Source of the DNA: Actinomadura harenae
GTDB lineage: Bacteria > Actinomycetota > Actinomycetes > Streptosporangiales > Streptosporangiaceae
Length of the DNA: 50,533 bases
Direction of reading: 5' to 3'
Assembly: GCF_003696215.1 (NCBI RefSeq)
Contig: NZ_RFFG01000057.1
Span: 1-50,533, forward strand
Shown piece by piece: positions 30,370-38,433 of the stretch (position 1 is its first letter; each line of letters begins with the position of its first letter). The notes beneath the pieces are model-generated. The model searched no databases and was not told where the DNA came from. It saw only the letters and a list, made by a program, of their open reading frames with translations. Made by a program: the position numbers and the translations under genes.

Positions 30370-30948
30370 GTGGACCGGCATGCCGCGCGGCTGAACCGCG
30401 TGCTGCTCGTCCTGACCGGGTTGCTGCTGGTCGGCGCCGGGGGGATCGGGCTGGCCCTCGGGTTGCGTGCCTTCGGCTTCTCGCGCGCGCGCGAGCCCGT
30501 TCTCAGCAGGGCGACGCGGCACTTCGCGGAGGCGCATCCCTGGTACTGGCCCGCGATCGGGGCGGGCGCCGTGGTGGCCGCGATCGTCGGGATCGTGTGG
30601 CTGCTCGCGCAGGGACGGTCCGACCGCATCACCGGGGTCGTCCTGGACGACGGTGACGACACGGGCCGGACGATCGTCCCGGCGGGGACGCTCACGGGCG
30701 CGCTTCAGGACGACATCCGGCGGCTGCCCGGCGTCCGGTCGGCGCGGGCGCGGCTGGCGGGGCGCCCGTCGGCGCCGAAGCTGCGCCTGCATGTCGCCTA
30801 CGACCGGCGCGCCGACCTGCTGGAACTGCGGCGCGGCATCCAGGAGTCGGCGCTGGTGCGGCTGCGCGGCGCGCTCGAGGTGGAGCGGCTGCCCGCGGTG
30901 GTGCGGCTGAGTCTGGTCACCGGGGACGAGCGCCGTACGGTCGAGTGA
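30370..30948 (+). CDS. amaP: AmaP-like alkaline shock membrane anchor protein (second copy)
   Basis: A 192-residue AmaP-type protein. Membrane helices are RVLLVLTGLLLVGAGGIGLALGL and WPAIGAGAVVAAIVGIVWLLAQG, joined by an external loop with HFAEAHPWYWP. The C-terminal domain includes LQDDIRRLPGVRSARARLAG, closely matching the paralogue at 26966 (LVRDVSRLPGVRSVRVRLTG). The start is GTG 30370, three bases after the DUF6286 stop. It is the last gene of the operon, and the envelope-stress role is inferred from the family. Confidence 0.78.
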   Translation: MDRHAARLNRVLLVLTGLLLVGAGGIGLALGLRAFGFSRAREPVLSRATRHFAEAHPWYWPAIGAGAVVAAIVGIVWLLAQGRSDRITGVVLDDGDDTGRTIVPAGTLTGALQDDIRRLPGVRSARARLAGRPSAPKLRLHVAYDRRADLLELRRGIQESALVRLRGALEVERLPAVVRLSLVTGDERRTVE

Positions 30949-31046
30949 CGCGCGCGTCAGGACGCGGGTGACCTTCACGTCATGTGACGGCCCGATTCCG
31001 AACCCCGCTCTGTTCGCGGGGACGGCCTTGCGCGATGATGCCCGCC

Positions 31047-31853
31047 ATGGACGAACTCATGGCAGGGCATGTCGCGGCGTTCGAGCAGACCGTCCGGTCG
31101 ACGATCGGGCTGGCGGAGACCTTCGGCGACGCGGACTGGACGCGGCCCACCGAGCTTCCCGGCTGGAGGGTGAAGGACATCGTGGCGCACCTGGTCGGGG
31201 TGGAGACGCTGCTGCTGGGCGAGGATCCCGCGCCCGGCCACGTCCTCCCGGACGACCTGCCGCACGTCCGCAACGCGCTCGGCCGGATGGTGGAGCCCGC
31301 GGTCGACCACCGGCGCGGGACGCCCGGTCCGGAGGTCCTGGCGGAGCTGCGCGTCGTCCTCGACCGGCGGATGGAGCGGCTCGCGGAGATCTCGCCCGAC
31401 GAGCCGGCGGTGCTCCCGACCGGCCGCGAGGGCACCTACGGCGAGCTGATGGTGTTCCGCGCGTTCGACTGCTGGGCGCACGAGCAGGACATCCGGCGCG
31501 CCGTGGGACGGCCCGGGAACCTCGACGCCCCCGCCGCGGCGCGGATGTTCCAGGTCGTCGAGCGCGGCCTGCCGATGATCGTCGGCAAGCGCGCCGGGGC
31601 GTCCCCGGGGACGGCCGTGACGTTCGAGGTCAGCGGCCCGTTCGCGTTCACCCGGCACGTCGAGGTCGCTCCGGACGGGCGCGCGGCGTTCACGGAGGAG
31701 GCCCGGGACGGCGCGACCGTCCTGCGGATGGACTGGGAGACCTTCGTCCGGCTGGTGACGGGGCGCTGCACGTCCGCGGACGTGACCGTGGGGGCCAGCG
31801 GGGACGAGGAGCTGGCCGCTCGGGTCGCCGGGGCCATGTCCCTGGCACCGTAA
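31047..31853 (+). CDS. Maleylpyruvate isomerase family protein (mycothiol-dependent DinB-like)
   Basis: A 268-residue MDMPI/DinB-like enzyme (TIGR03083 type). The metal site is visible: His48 in DIVAHLVGVE and His145/Asp148 in CWAHEQDIRRAVG. The C-terminal SCP2-like sterol-carrier fold (FEVSGPFAFTRHVEV..., FVRLVTGR) completes the family pattern. Such proteins use mycothiol as cofactor or thiol substrate. No aromatic-degradation genes are nearby, so the true substrate is unknown. ATG 31047 is chosen; ATG 31035 or 31038 is possible, and no strong ribosome site separates them. Confidence 0.82.
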   Translation: MDELMAGHVAAFEQTVRSTIGLAETFGDADWTRPTELPGWRVKDIVAHLVGVETLLLGEDPAPGHVLPDDLPHVRNALGRMVEPAVDHRRGTPGPEVLAELRVVLDRRMERLAEISPDEPAVLPTGREGTYGELMVFRAFDCWAHEQDIRRAVGRPGNLDAPAAARMFQVVERGLPMIVGKRAGASPGTAVTFEVSGPFAFTRHVEVAPDGRAAFTEEARDGATVLRMDWETFVRLVTGRCTSADVTVGASGDEELAARVAGAMSLAP

Positions 31854-31938
31854 CGACATCTTTGTCCTCCTAATCCCCAAAATCACCCATCCGGGCCCTA
31901 GCGTTCGAAATGACCGCTGACGTCGAAGGGGTTTGGAG

Positions 31939-32043
31939 GTGCGGCGCTTGCTGGAGCATCAGAGGACGGACGGCTCCCCGCAGGAGCCCCTCGACGGATG
32001 GAGGCGCAACCTGAACGACTTCCCAACGGGCCCCTTCCACTAG
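31939..32043 (+). CDS. Possible 34-residue leader peptide
   Basis: GTG 31939 opens a short frame beginning RRLLEHQRTDGS and ending DFPTGPFH before a TAG at 32041-32043. An AAGGGG motif lies seven bases upstream of the TTGGAG that precedes the GTG. There is no known family. It could be a small regulatory or leader ORF, or chance. Confidence 0.2.
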   Translation: MRRLLEHQRTDGSPQEPLDGWRRNLNDFPTGPFH

Positions 32044-32182
32044 AGCGGCCCGAGCGCTCCGGAGGCCGTGTCCAATCGCCACGACCTCGGGAGCGCGACC
32101 CGTATTTCGCACTGTCCAGGCGTCCGGGATGCTCGTCGTCCCGGACGTCGTCGTTGTGTGACGCGCCCCACGTCCCCGGTAG

Positions 32183-32230
32183 GTTGGAAAATCCAACTGA
32201 CAGCGCGACCCTTGAGTTGGAAAATCCAAC
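32183..32230. promoter_or_regulatory. Twin 15-bp palindromes, probable HxlR operators
   Basis: GTTGGAAAATCCAAC occurs perfectly at 32183-32197 and 32216-32230. The centres are 33 bases apart, about three helical turns, so two dimers would lie on one DNA face. The second copy ends three bases before AAGGAGG and 13 bases before the thiolase ATG. An HxlR regulator is encoded just downstream of the thiolase. A weak TAGGTT -10-like box overlaps the first copy. Confidence 0.85.
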
Positions 32231-32243
32231 CAAGGAGGAAGCC

Positions 32244-33404
32244 ATGCGCGACGCGGTGATCGTCGAGGCCGTCCGGACCCCCGTCGGCAAGGGCAGGCCC
32301 GGCGGCGCGCTGCACGAGGACCACCCCGTGGACCTGCTCGCCCGCACCCTGAAGGCGCTGGTCGAGCGCGCGGGCATCGACCCGTCCACCGTGGACGACG
32401 TGATCGGCGGCGTGGTCACCCAGGCCGGGGAGCAGGCCCTCAACCTCACCCGCAACGCCGTCCTCGCCGCGGGCTTCCCCGAGTCCGTCCCGGCGACGAC
32501 CGTGGACCGCCAGTGCGGCTCGTCCCAGCAGGCCCTGCACTTCGCCGCGCAGGGCGTGATCTCCGGCGCCTACGACGTCGCGATCGCCTGCGGCGTCGAG
32601 TCGATGTCCCGCGTGCCGATGGGGTCGGCCGTCCTGCCCGGCAGCGACCCGTTCGGGCCGCTCCTCGGCGCGCGCTACCCCGAGGGCCTGGTCGGCCAGG
32701 GCATCAGCGCCGAGCTGATCGCCGCCCGCTGGAAGCTCACCCGCGCCGAGCTGGACGCCTTCGCCACCGAGTCCCACCGCCGGGCCGCCGCCGCGTGGGA
32801 CGCCGGAGCCTTCGACCGCGAGCTCGCCTGGCCCGGCCGGGACGAGTCGGTCCGCCCGGCCACGACCCCCGAGGTGCTCGCCGGGCTCAGGCCCGCCTAC
32901 CACGACGAGGCCGCCGCGCGCCGCTTCCCCGAGATCGGCTGGAACATCACGGCGGGCAACGCGTCCCCGATCAACGACGGGGCCGCCGCCGTCCTGGTCA
33001 TGAGCCGCGAGGCCGCCGAGCGCCTCGGCCTGCGCCCGCGCGCCCGCTTCCACACCTTCGCCGTCGCGGGCGACGACCCGCTGCTCATGCTCACGGCGAT
33101 CATCCCGGCCACCGCCAAGGCCCTCGCCCGCTCCGGCCTCGCCCTGGACGACATCGACCTGTTCGAGGTGAACGAGGCGTTCTCGCCCGTCGTCCTCGCC
33201 TGGCTCCGCGAGACCGGCGCCGACCCGGCCCGGACGAACGTCCGGGGCGGCGCGATCGCCCTCGGCCACCCGCTCGGCGCGAGCGGCGCCCGGATCATGA
33301 CCACGCTCCTGCACGCCCTGGAGGACACCGGCGGACGCTACGGACTCCAGACCATGTGCGAGGCGGGCGGCCTGGCCAACGCGACGATCATCGAGCGCCT
33401 CTAG
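32244..33404 (+). CDS. Thiolase family acetyl-CoA acyltransferase
   Basis: A 386-residue thiolase. The acyl-accepting Cys91 (DRQCGSS), the His342 motif GHPLGASG, the second Cys372 (CEAGG) and the NEAF motif are all present, so it is catalytically complete. It cleaves 3-oxoacyl-CoA or condenses acetyl-CoA units; degradative FadA-type thiolases have this length. ATG 32244 has AAGGAGG five bases upstream. It is the first gene of a two-gene unit with an HxlR regulator, and its leader carries two perfect palindromes. Confidence 0.92.
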   Translation: MRDAVIVEAVRTPVGKGRPGGALHEDHPVDLLARTLKALVERAGIDPSTVDDVIGGVVTQAGEQALNLTRNAVLAAGFPESVPATTVDRQCGSSQQALHFAAQGVISGAYDVAIACGVESMSRVPMGSAVLPGSDPFGPLLGARYPEGLVGQGISAELIAARWKLTRAELDAFATESHRRAAAAWDAGAFDRELAWPGRDESVRPATTPEVLAGLRPAYHDEAAARRFPEIGWNITAGNASPINDGAAAVLVMSREAAERLGLRPRARFHTFAVAGDDPLLMLTAIIPATAKALARSGLALDDIDLFEVNEAFSPVVLAWLRETGADPARTNVRGGAIALGHPLGASGARIMTTLLHALEDTGGRYGLQTMCEAGGLANATIIERL

Positions 33405-33425
33405 CCCGGCCCGGGAGCGCCTACG

Positions 33426-33884
33426 ATGAGGACCATGCCGCCGAAGGACGCCGACCCGAGGCCCTGCTCGATCGCGGGCACCCTGGACCTGGTCGGTGAG
33501 CGCTGGTCGATCCTGATCGTCCGCGAGCTCTTCCACGGGGTCCGGCGTTTCGACGGCATCGCCCGCAACACCGGCGCGTCCCGCGACATCCTCACCACGC
33601 GCCTCCGCAAGCTGGAGAGCGCGGGGGTCCTCCGCAGGGAGTTGTACAGCGACCGTCCGGCCCGGTACGAGTACCACCTCACCGAGGCCGGACGTGAGCT
33701 CGGCGACGCGATGCTGCTCCTGCTCAAATGGGGCGACCGCCACATCAACCAGGACGATCCGCCCGTCGTCTGGTCCCACTCCTGCGGCGCCGACCTCGTC
33801 CCCGAGGTCGTCTGCGCCGCCTGCGGCGAGCCCGCCCGCGAGGGCGCCCACAGCCCCCGCGGCCGCGGCGTCCGCCCCGTCTAG
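33426..33884 (+). CDS. HxlR family transcriptional regulator
   Basis: A 152-residue winged-helix regulator: CSIAGTLDLVGERWSILIVRELFHGVRRFDGIARNTG...RDILTTRLRKLESAGVLRR is the HxlR signature, with Cys14 at the conserved position that senses aldehydes or oxidants in relatives. A C-terminal extension holds HSCG and CAACGEPA, which might form a small metal or redox site and is not common in HxlR. Start ATG 33426 or 33435. It lies 21 bases after the thiolase stop and is very likely co-transcribed and autoregulated through the upstream twin palindromes. Confidence 0.88.
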   Translation: MRTMPPKDADPRPCSIAGTLDLVGERWSILIVRELFHGVRRFDGIARNTGASRDILTTRLRKLESAGVLRRELYSDRPARYEYHLTEAGRELGDAMLLLLKWGDRHINQDDPPVVWSHSCGADLVPEVVCAACGEPAREGAHSPRGRGVRPV

Positions 33885-33897
33885 TCCCGGGTGCCGA

Positions 33898-35271
33898 TCA
33901 GCACTCGATGACGTTGACGGCGAGGCCGCCGCGCGAGGTCTCCTTGTACTTGTCGAGCATGTCCCGGCCGGTGTCCTTCATGGTCTTGATGGCGCGGTCG
34001 AGGGAGACGAAGTGCTTGCCGTCGCCGCGCAGGGAGATGCGGGTGGCGCTGATCGCCTTGATCGCGCCGACGGCGTTGCGCTCGATGCACGGGACCTGGA
34101 CGAGGCCGCCGACCGGGTCGCAGGTGAGGCCGAGGTTGTGCTCGATGCCGATCTCGGCGGCGTTCTCGACCTGCTCGGGGGTGCCGCCGAGGACCTCGGT
34201 GAGCCCGGCCGCCGCCATCGAGCAGGCGGAGCCGACCTCGCCCTGGCAGCCGACCTCGGCGCCGGAGATGCTCGCGTTCTGCTTGAACAGGACGCCGATC
34301 GCCCCGGCGGTCAGCAGGAAGCGGACGACGCCCTCGTCGTCCGCGCCCGGGACGAACCGGTCGTAGTAGTGCAGGACGGCCGGGATGATGCCCGCCGCGC
34401 CGTTGGTGGGGGCCGTGACGATCCGGCCGCCCGCGGCGTTCTCCTCGTTCACGGCCAGGGCGAACAGGGTCACCCAGTCCATCGCGTGCAGCGGGTCGGT
34501 GGCCTTCTCGGAGACCAGCGTGCGGTGCAGGCGGGGGGCGCGGCGGCGGACCTTCAGGCCGCCGGGCAGCAGGCCCTCGCTGGAGCAGCCGCGGTCGACG
34601 CAGGCGCGCATGACGTTCCACAGCTCGACCAGGCCGGACCGGATCTCGGCCTCGGAACGGCCGAACGCCTTCTCGTTCTCCAGCATCAGCGCGGAGACCG
34701 ACAGGCCCGTCTCGTGGCAGCGGTCGAGCAGTTCGGCGGCCGTGTCGAAGCGGTAGGGCAGGACGGTGTCGTCGGCCTTGATGCGGTCGGCGCCGGTGGC
34801 GTTCTCGTCCACGACGAAGCCGCCGCCGACCGAGTAGTAGACCCGGGAGCGCAGCTCGTTGCCGTCGGCGTCGAACGCGGTGAAGCGCATGCCGTTCGGG
34901 TGCCCGGGAAGGGAGATCTTGCGTTCGAAGACCAGGTGCTCGCCCACGACGAACGGCACGGGGTGCGAGCCGTACAGGGTGAGGGACCCGGAATCGCGGA
35001 CGCGCGCGAGGCGCTCGTCCACGGTGTCCACGTCCACCAGTTCGGGCTTGTCGCCCTCCAGGCCGAGGATGACGGCCTTGTCGCTGCCGTGCCCCTTGCC
35101 GGTCAGGCCGAGCGAGCCGTACAGGATCGCCTGGACGGACGCGGTCTTCTCCAGGACTCCGTCCTGGGCGAGGCCGCGGGCGAAGCGGTGCGCGGCGGCC
35201 ATCGGTCCCCCGGTGTGCGAGGAGGACGGCCCGATGCCGATCTTGAAGAGGTCGAAGACGCTGATAGCCAT
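33898..35271 (-). CDS. sdaA: L-serine ammonia-lyase (serine dehydratase)
   Basis: A 457-residue single-chain L-serine deaminase converting serine to pyruvate and ammonia. The N-terminal domain has SVFDLFKIGIGPSSSHTGGPM. The catalytic domain holds the three cysteines of the [4Fe-4S] cluster, Cys342, Cys350 and Cys384 (GCQGEVGSAC and LTCDPVGG). It begins at ATG 35271. It lies 76 bases after glyA on the same strand, at the end of the gcvT-gcvH-glyA run, so glycine-derived serine can be drained to pyruvate. A strong hairpin between glyA and sdaA may reduce or separate its expression. Confidence 0.95.
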   Translation of the reverse strand: MAISVFDLFKIGIGPSSSHTGGPMAAAHRFARGLAQDGVLEKTASVQAILYGSLGLTGKGHGSDKAVILGLEGDKPELVDVDTVDERLARVRDSGSLTLYGSHPVPFVVGEHLVFERKISLPGHPNGMRFTAFDADGNELRSRVYYSVGGGFVVDENATGADRIKADDTVLPYRFDTAAELLDRCHETGLSVSALMLENEKAFGRSEAEIRSGLVELWNVMRACVDRGCSSEGLLPGGLKVRRRAPRLHRTLVSEKATDPLHAMDWVTLFALAVNEENAAGGRIVTAPTNGAAGIIPAVLHYYDRFVPGADDEGVVRFLLTAGAIGVLFKQNASISGAEVGCQGEVGSACSMAAAGLTEVLGGTPEQVENAAEIGIEHNLGLTCDPVGGLVQVPCIERNAVGAIKAISATRISLRGDGKHFVSLDRAIKTMKDTGRDMLDKYKETSRGGLAVNVIEC

Positions 35272-35305
35272 GGACTTGCTACTCCGTTGTAGCGGTGCGA
35301 AGACA

Positions 35306-35342
35306 CGTGCCCCCGGCCGCCCGGAGGACGGACGGGGGCACG
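35306..35342 (-). terminator. Hairpin between glyA and sdaA
   Basis: CGTGCCCCCG (35306-35315) pairs perfectly with CGGGGGCACG (35333-35342) over 10 bp. There is no T run on either strand. It begins six bases after the glyA stop in the direction of transcription, so it may act as a partial terminator or an RNA-stability element that lowers sdaA relative to glyA. Confidence 0.55.
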
Positions 35343-35347
35343 GGTGA

Positions 35348-36625
35348 TCACAGGTTCGGGTAGAGCGGGTGCTTGTCGGCCAGGGCCTTCACCCGGGCGG
35401 CCAGCGCCGCCTGGTCGAACTCCGGCTGGAGCGCCAGCGCGATGACGTCCGCGACCTCGCGGAAGTCCTCCGCGTCGAAGCCGCGGGTGGCCAGGGCCGG
35501 GGTGCCGATCCGCAGCCCGGAGGTCACCATCGGCGGACGCGGGTCGTTCGGGACGGCGTTCCGGTTCACGGTGATGCCGATGTCGTGCAGCCGGTCCTCG
35601 GCGTCCCGCCCGGTGAGCTCGGAGTCGACCAGGTCGACCAGGACCAGGTGGACGTCCGTGCCGCCGGTCAGCACCTTCACGCCGGCCTTCGCCGCGTCCT
35701 CGGCGAGCAGGCGCTCGGCCAGGATGCGGGAGCCCTCGAGGGTGCGCCGCTGCCGGTCGCCGAACTCCTCCGACGCCGCGACCTTGAGCGCGACGGCCTT
35801 GGCGGCGATGACGTGCTCCAGCGGACCGCCCTGCATGCCGGGGAACACGGCCGAGTTGATCTTCTTGCCGAACTCCTCCCGCGCCAGGATCAGGCCGCCG
35901 CGCGGACCGCCGAGGGTCTTGTGCGTGGTCGTCGTGACGATGTCGGCGTACGGGACGGGCGACGGGTGCAGCCCGGCGGCGACCAGGCCCGCGAAGTGGG
36001 CCATGTCGACCATGAGCAGCGCGCCCACCGCGTCCGCGATCTCGCGGAACCGGGCGAAGTCCAGCTGCCGCGGGTACGCCGACCAGCCGGCCACGATCAT
36101 CTTCGGCCGGTGCTCCTCGGCGAGGCGCGCGACCTCGTCCATGTCCACCCGGCCGTCGTCCTCACGGACGTGGTAGGGCACCACGTTGAGGACCTTGCCC
36201 GAGTAGTTGAGGCGCATGCCGTGGGTCAGGTGGCCGCCGTGCGCCAGGTCCAGGCCCAGGATGGTGTCGCCGTGGTTCAGCAGCGCGAAGTACACGGCCG
36301 TGTTGGCCTGCGCGCCCGAGTGCGGCTGGACGTTGGCGAACTCGGCGCCGAACAGGGCCTTGGCCCGGTCGATGGCGAGCTGCTCGGTGACGTCCACGTA
36401 CTCGCAGCCGCCGTAGTAGCGGCGGCCCGGGTAGCCCTCGGCGTACTTGTTGGTGAGGACCGTCCCCTGGGCCTCCAGCACCGCGACCGGCGTGAAGTTC
36501 TCCGAGGCGATCATCTCGAGGGTCGACTGCTGGCGGTGCAGCTCGTCGGCGACCGCGGCGGCGACCTCGGGGTCGACCTCCGCGAGCGGCGCGTCGTGCG
36601 ACGAGTTCGACGAGGGAGCCGTCAT
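35348..36625 (-). CDS. glyA: Serine hydroxymethyltransferase
   Basis: A 425-residue PLP enzyme that interconverts glycine + methylene-THF and serine + THF. PLP lysine Lys236 lies in TTTTHKTLGGPRGG; other signatures are MIASENFTP, NKYAEGYPGRRYYGGCE and MVDMAHFAGLVAAG. Length is normal. ATG 36625 lies two bases from the gcvH stop, giving one operon with the glycine cleavage genes. In this setting it probably runs toward serine, using the methylene-THF made by the cleavage system. It may be one of several glyA copies. Confidence 0.97.
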   Translation of the reverse strand: MTAPSSNSSHDAPLAEVDPEVAAAVADELHRQQSTLEMIASENFTPVAVLEAQGTVLTNKYAEGYPGRRYYGGCEYVDVTEQLAIDRAKALFGAEFANVQPHSGAQANTAVYFALLNHGDTILGLDLAHGGHLTHGMRLNYSGKVLNVVPYHVREDDGRVDMDEVARLAEEHRPKMIVAGWSAYPRQLDFARFREIADAVGALLMVDMAHFAGLVAAGLHPSPVPYADIVTTTTHKTLGGPRGGLILAREEFGKKINSAVFPGMQGGPLEHVIAAKAVALKVAASEEFGDRQRRTLEGSRILAERLLAEDAAKAGVKVLTGGTDVHLVLVDLVDSELTGRDAEDRLHDIGITVNRNAVPNDPRPPMVTSGLRIGTPALATRGFDAEDFREVADVIALALQPEFDQAALAARVKALADKHPLYPNL

Positions 36626-36627
36626 CG

Positions 36628-37017
36628 TCAGGACTCCTCGGTCAGCTTGTCGTAGGCGGCGGCGTCCAGCAGGTCGCCCGGCTCGTCGGTGATCTTGACC
36701 TTGAAGATCCAGCCCTCGCCGTACGGGTCGTCGTTGATGACCTTCGGCTCGTCGATCACGGCCGCGTTGATCGCGGTGATCTCGCCGCTGACCGGGGAGT
36801 ACAGGTCGCTGACCGACTTGGTGGACTCCACCTCGCCGCAGGTCTCGCCCGCCTCGACGGTGTCGCCCTCGCCCGGCTGGAGCTCGAGGAAGACGATCTC
36901 GCCGAGCGCGTCGGCGGCGTGCTGGGTGATGCCGACGGTGACGATGCGGTCCTCGTTCTCAAGGCCGGCGACCCACTCGTGCTCTTCGCTGTAGCGGAGC
37001 TGCTCCGGAACGCTCAC
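36628..37017 (-). CDS. gcvH: Glycine cleavage system H protein
   Basis: A 129-residue lipoyl carrier protein. The lipoylated Lys67 lies in VESTKSVSDLYSP, and the fold begins HEWVAGLENEDRIVTVGIT. It shuttles the aminomethyl group between the P, T and L proteins. The GTG start at 37017 has GGAGAGAG eight bases upstream. It lies 21 bases after gcvT and two bases before glyA. Expression should follow the glycine riboswitch upstream of gcvT. Confidence 0.97.
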   Translation of the reverse strand: MSVPEQLRYSEEHEWVAGLENEDRIVTVGITQHAADALGEIVFLELQPGEGDTVEAGETCGEVESTKSVSDLYSPVSGEITAINAAVIDEPKVINDDPYGEGWIFKVKITDEPGDLLDAAAYDKLTEES

Positions 37018-37038
37018 GGTTGTTCTCTCTCCAGGGTC

Positions 37039-38139
37039 TCAGGAACGCTTGTAGAAAGGCAGGGCGACGACGTCGACCGGCTCGTGCCGGCCGCGGACGT
37101 CCACGGCCAGCTCGGACGTGCCCTCGGGGACCGAGGCGTCCAGGTAGGCCATGGCGATCGGCTTGCCCAGCGTCGGCGACGGCGCGCCGCTGGTCACGAC
37201 CCCGCACGGCGTGCCGTCCGGGCCGACGACCGCGTACCCCTTGCGGGGCGCCCTCCGTCCGCGGGCCACCAGTCCCACGAGCCTACGGCCTGCGGCGGCC
37301 TCCGCACGCGCGGCCAGCGCCGCGCGGCCGACGAAGTCCCCGTTCTTCTCGAACTTGACCACCCGGCCGAGGCCCGCGTCGAACGGGGTCGTCTCCGTGG
37401 TCAGCTCGTTGCCGTAGAGCGGCATCCCGGCCTCCAGGCGCAGGGTGTCGCGCGCGGACAGCCCGGACGGCACGACCCCCTCGACCGCGGCCAGGGTGTT
37501 CCACAGCTCCACCGCGTCGGACGCGGTGACGAACAGCTCGAAGCCGTCCTCGCCGGTGTACCCGGTGCGGGCGATCAGGGCGTCCTTCCCGGCCACGTCC
37601 GCGGGGAGGATCGCGTAGTACTTCAGCTCGGCCAGCGGGGCGCCGGTGAAACGGAGCAGGATGTCCTGCGCGTCCGGGCCCTGGAGCGCGATCAGAGCGT
37701 AGGCGTCGGAGCGGTCGTCGACCTCGGCCTCGAAGTCCTTCGCGCGCTCGACCAGGGCCTCCCGGACGACCGCGACGTTCGAGGCGTTCGCGACGACCAG
37801 GTAGGTCTCGGCGGCCAGGCGGTAGACGATCAGGTCGTCCAGGACGCCGCCGTCCCCGTCGACGATCATGGTGTAGCGGGCCTTGCCGACGGCCATCGGC
37901 GAGATGTTGCCGACCAGCGCGAAGTCCAGCGCGGCGGCGGCCTGCGGGCCGGTGAGGAAGATCTCGCCCATGTGGGAGAGGTCGAAGAGCCCGGCGCCGG
38001 TGCGGACGGCCTTGTGCTCGGCGGTCTCGCTCGCGTACCGGAGCGGCATGAGGTATCCCGCGAAGTCCACGAGGTTCGCGCCCAGAGCGGCATGGACGTC
38101 GTAGAGCGGCGTCTTCTTGGGAGTCGGATCGGCGGACAT
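37039..38139 (-). CDS. gcvT: Glycine cleavage system T protein (aminomethyltransferase)
   Basis: A 366-residue THF-dependent aminomethyltransferase. It has the N-terminal LYDVHAALGANLVDFAGYLMPLRY with the conserved Asp, LFDLSHMGEIFLTGPQAA, and the ARTGYTGEDGFELF segment, then the C-terminal barrel with RKGYAVVGPDG. ATG 38139 has AAGGAG eight bases upstream. It is the first gene of the operon, preceded at about 77 bases by a tandem glycine riboswitch. The P protein gene (gcvP) is not in this window, so it must be encoded elsewhere. Confidence 0.97.
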   Translation of the reverse strand: MSADPTPKKTPLYDVHAALGANLVDFAGYLMPLRYASETAEHKAVRTGAGLFDLSHMGEIFLTGPQAAAALDFALVGNISPMAVGKARYTMIVDGDGGVLDDLIVYRLAAETYLVVANASNVAVVREALVERAKDFEAEVDDRSDAYALIALQGPDAQDILLRFTGAPLAELKYYAILPADVAGKDALIARTGYTGEDGFELFVTASDAVELWNTLAAVEGVVPSGLSARDTLRLEAGMPLYGNELTTETTPFDAGLGRVVKFEKNGDFVGRAALAARAEAAAGRRLVGLVARGRRAPRKGYAVVGPDGTPCGVVTSGAPSPTLGKPIAMAYLDASVPEGTSELAVDVRGRHEPVDVVALPFYKRS

Positions 38140-38215
38140 GGGTCTGGCTCCTTGGTCGCGGGGCGCGCGTGGACTCCGTCAATGGTCCCACTCGCGCACC
38201 GGGCGGCTCGGTGCC

Positions 38216-38409
38216 TCCCCCTCTGTCATCGGCGCCTGAGAGTTTCACCCCGTCCTCGGAGGGGGCTTTCACCTTCGGCGGAGGGCGGGAACGCCCTCGC
38301 TTTCCAGAGGTCGCCTGGTCCGCGCGGTCCGTGGGGCCTGAGAGGTTCCGGGGAGGAGTTGCTCCTTCGGCGGCCCCCGCTGGCGGCGGGAGCACTCTCC
38401 CGCGCGGGT
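38216..38409 (-). promoter_or_regulatory. Tandem glycine riboswitch (two aptamers)
   Basis: On the minus strand, aptamer 1 (about 38409-38334) shows GGGAGAGTGCTCCC, then CCGAAGGAGCAA, then CTCTCAGG. Aptamer 2 (about 38320-38216) shows CCTCTGGAAAG, CGCCGAAGGTGAAA, ACTCTCAGG and the end GATGACAGAGGGGG. These are the conserved blocks of the gcvT-type glycine riboswitch in the classical two-aptamer layout. It lies in the gcvT leader and should turn on the glycine-use operon when glycine is high. Confidence 0.95.
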
Positions 38410-38424
38410 TCAACGGCTGCCCGC

Positions 38425-38433
38425 AATGTATCA
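38425..38433 (-). promoter_or_regulatory. Candidate extended -10 promoter of the gcvT operon
   Basis: On the minus strand TGATACATT (38433-38425) fits an extended -10 box (TGn-TACATT) about 15 bases before the first conserved riboswitch base. No good -35 box is present, as expected for extended -10 promoters. Confidence 0.45.

Larger units (their letters stand above)
31854..32243. other. Leader/intergenic region upstream of the thiolase
   Basis: 390 bases without an established gene. The first part (to about 31910) is unusually AT-rich for this genome and may hold a promoter. A 34-codon frame lies at 31939-32043, and two perfect 15-bp palindromes at 32183 and 32216 lie just before the thiolase ribosome site (AAGGAGG). 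Confidence 0.6.

Noticed and set aside
31870..32229. 119-codon minus-strand frame in the thiolase leader
   Set aside because: It would start inside the operator palindrome and has no family resemblance or ribosome site.
38216..38409. Intrinsic terminators or protein-coding frames in the gcvT leader
   Set aside because: Hairpins there match the two conserved glycine aptamers, which explain the structure better.
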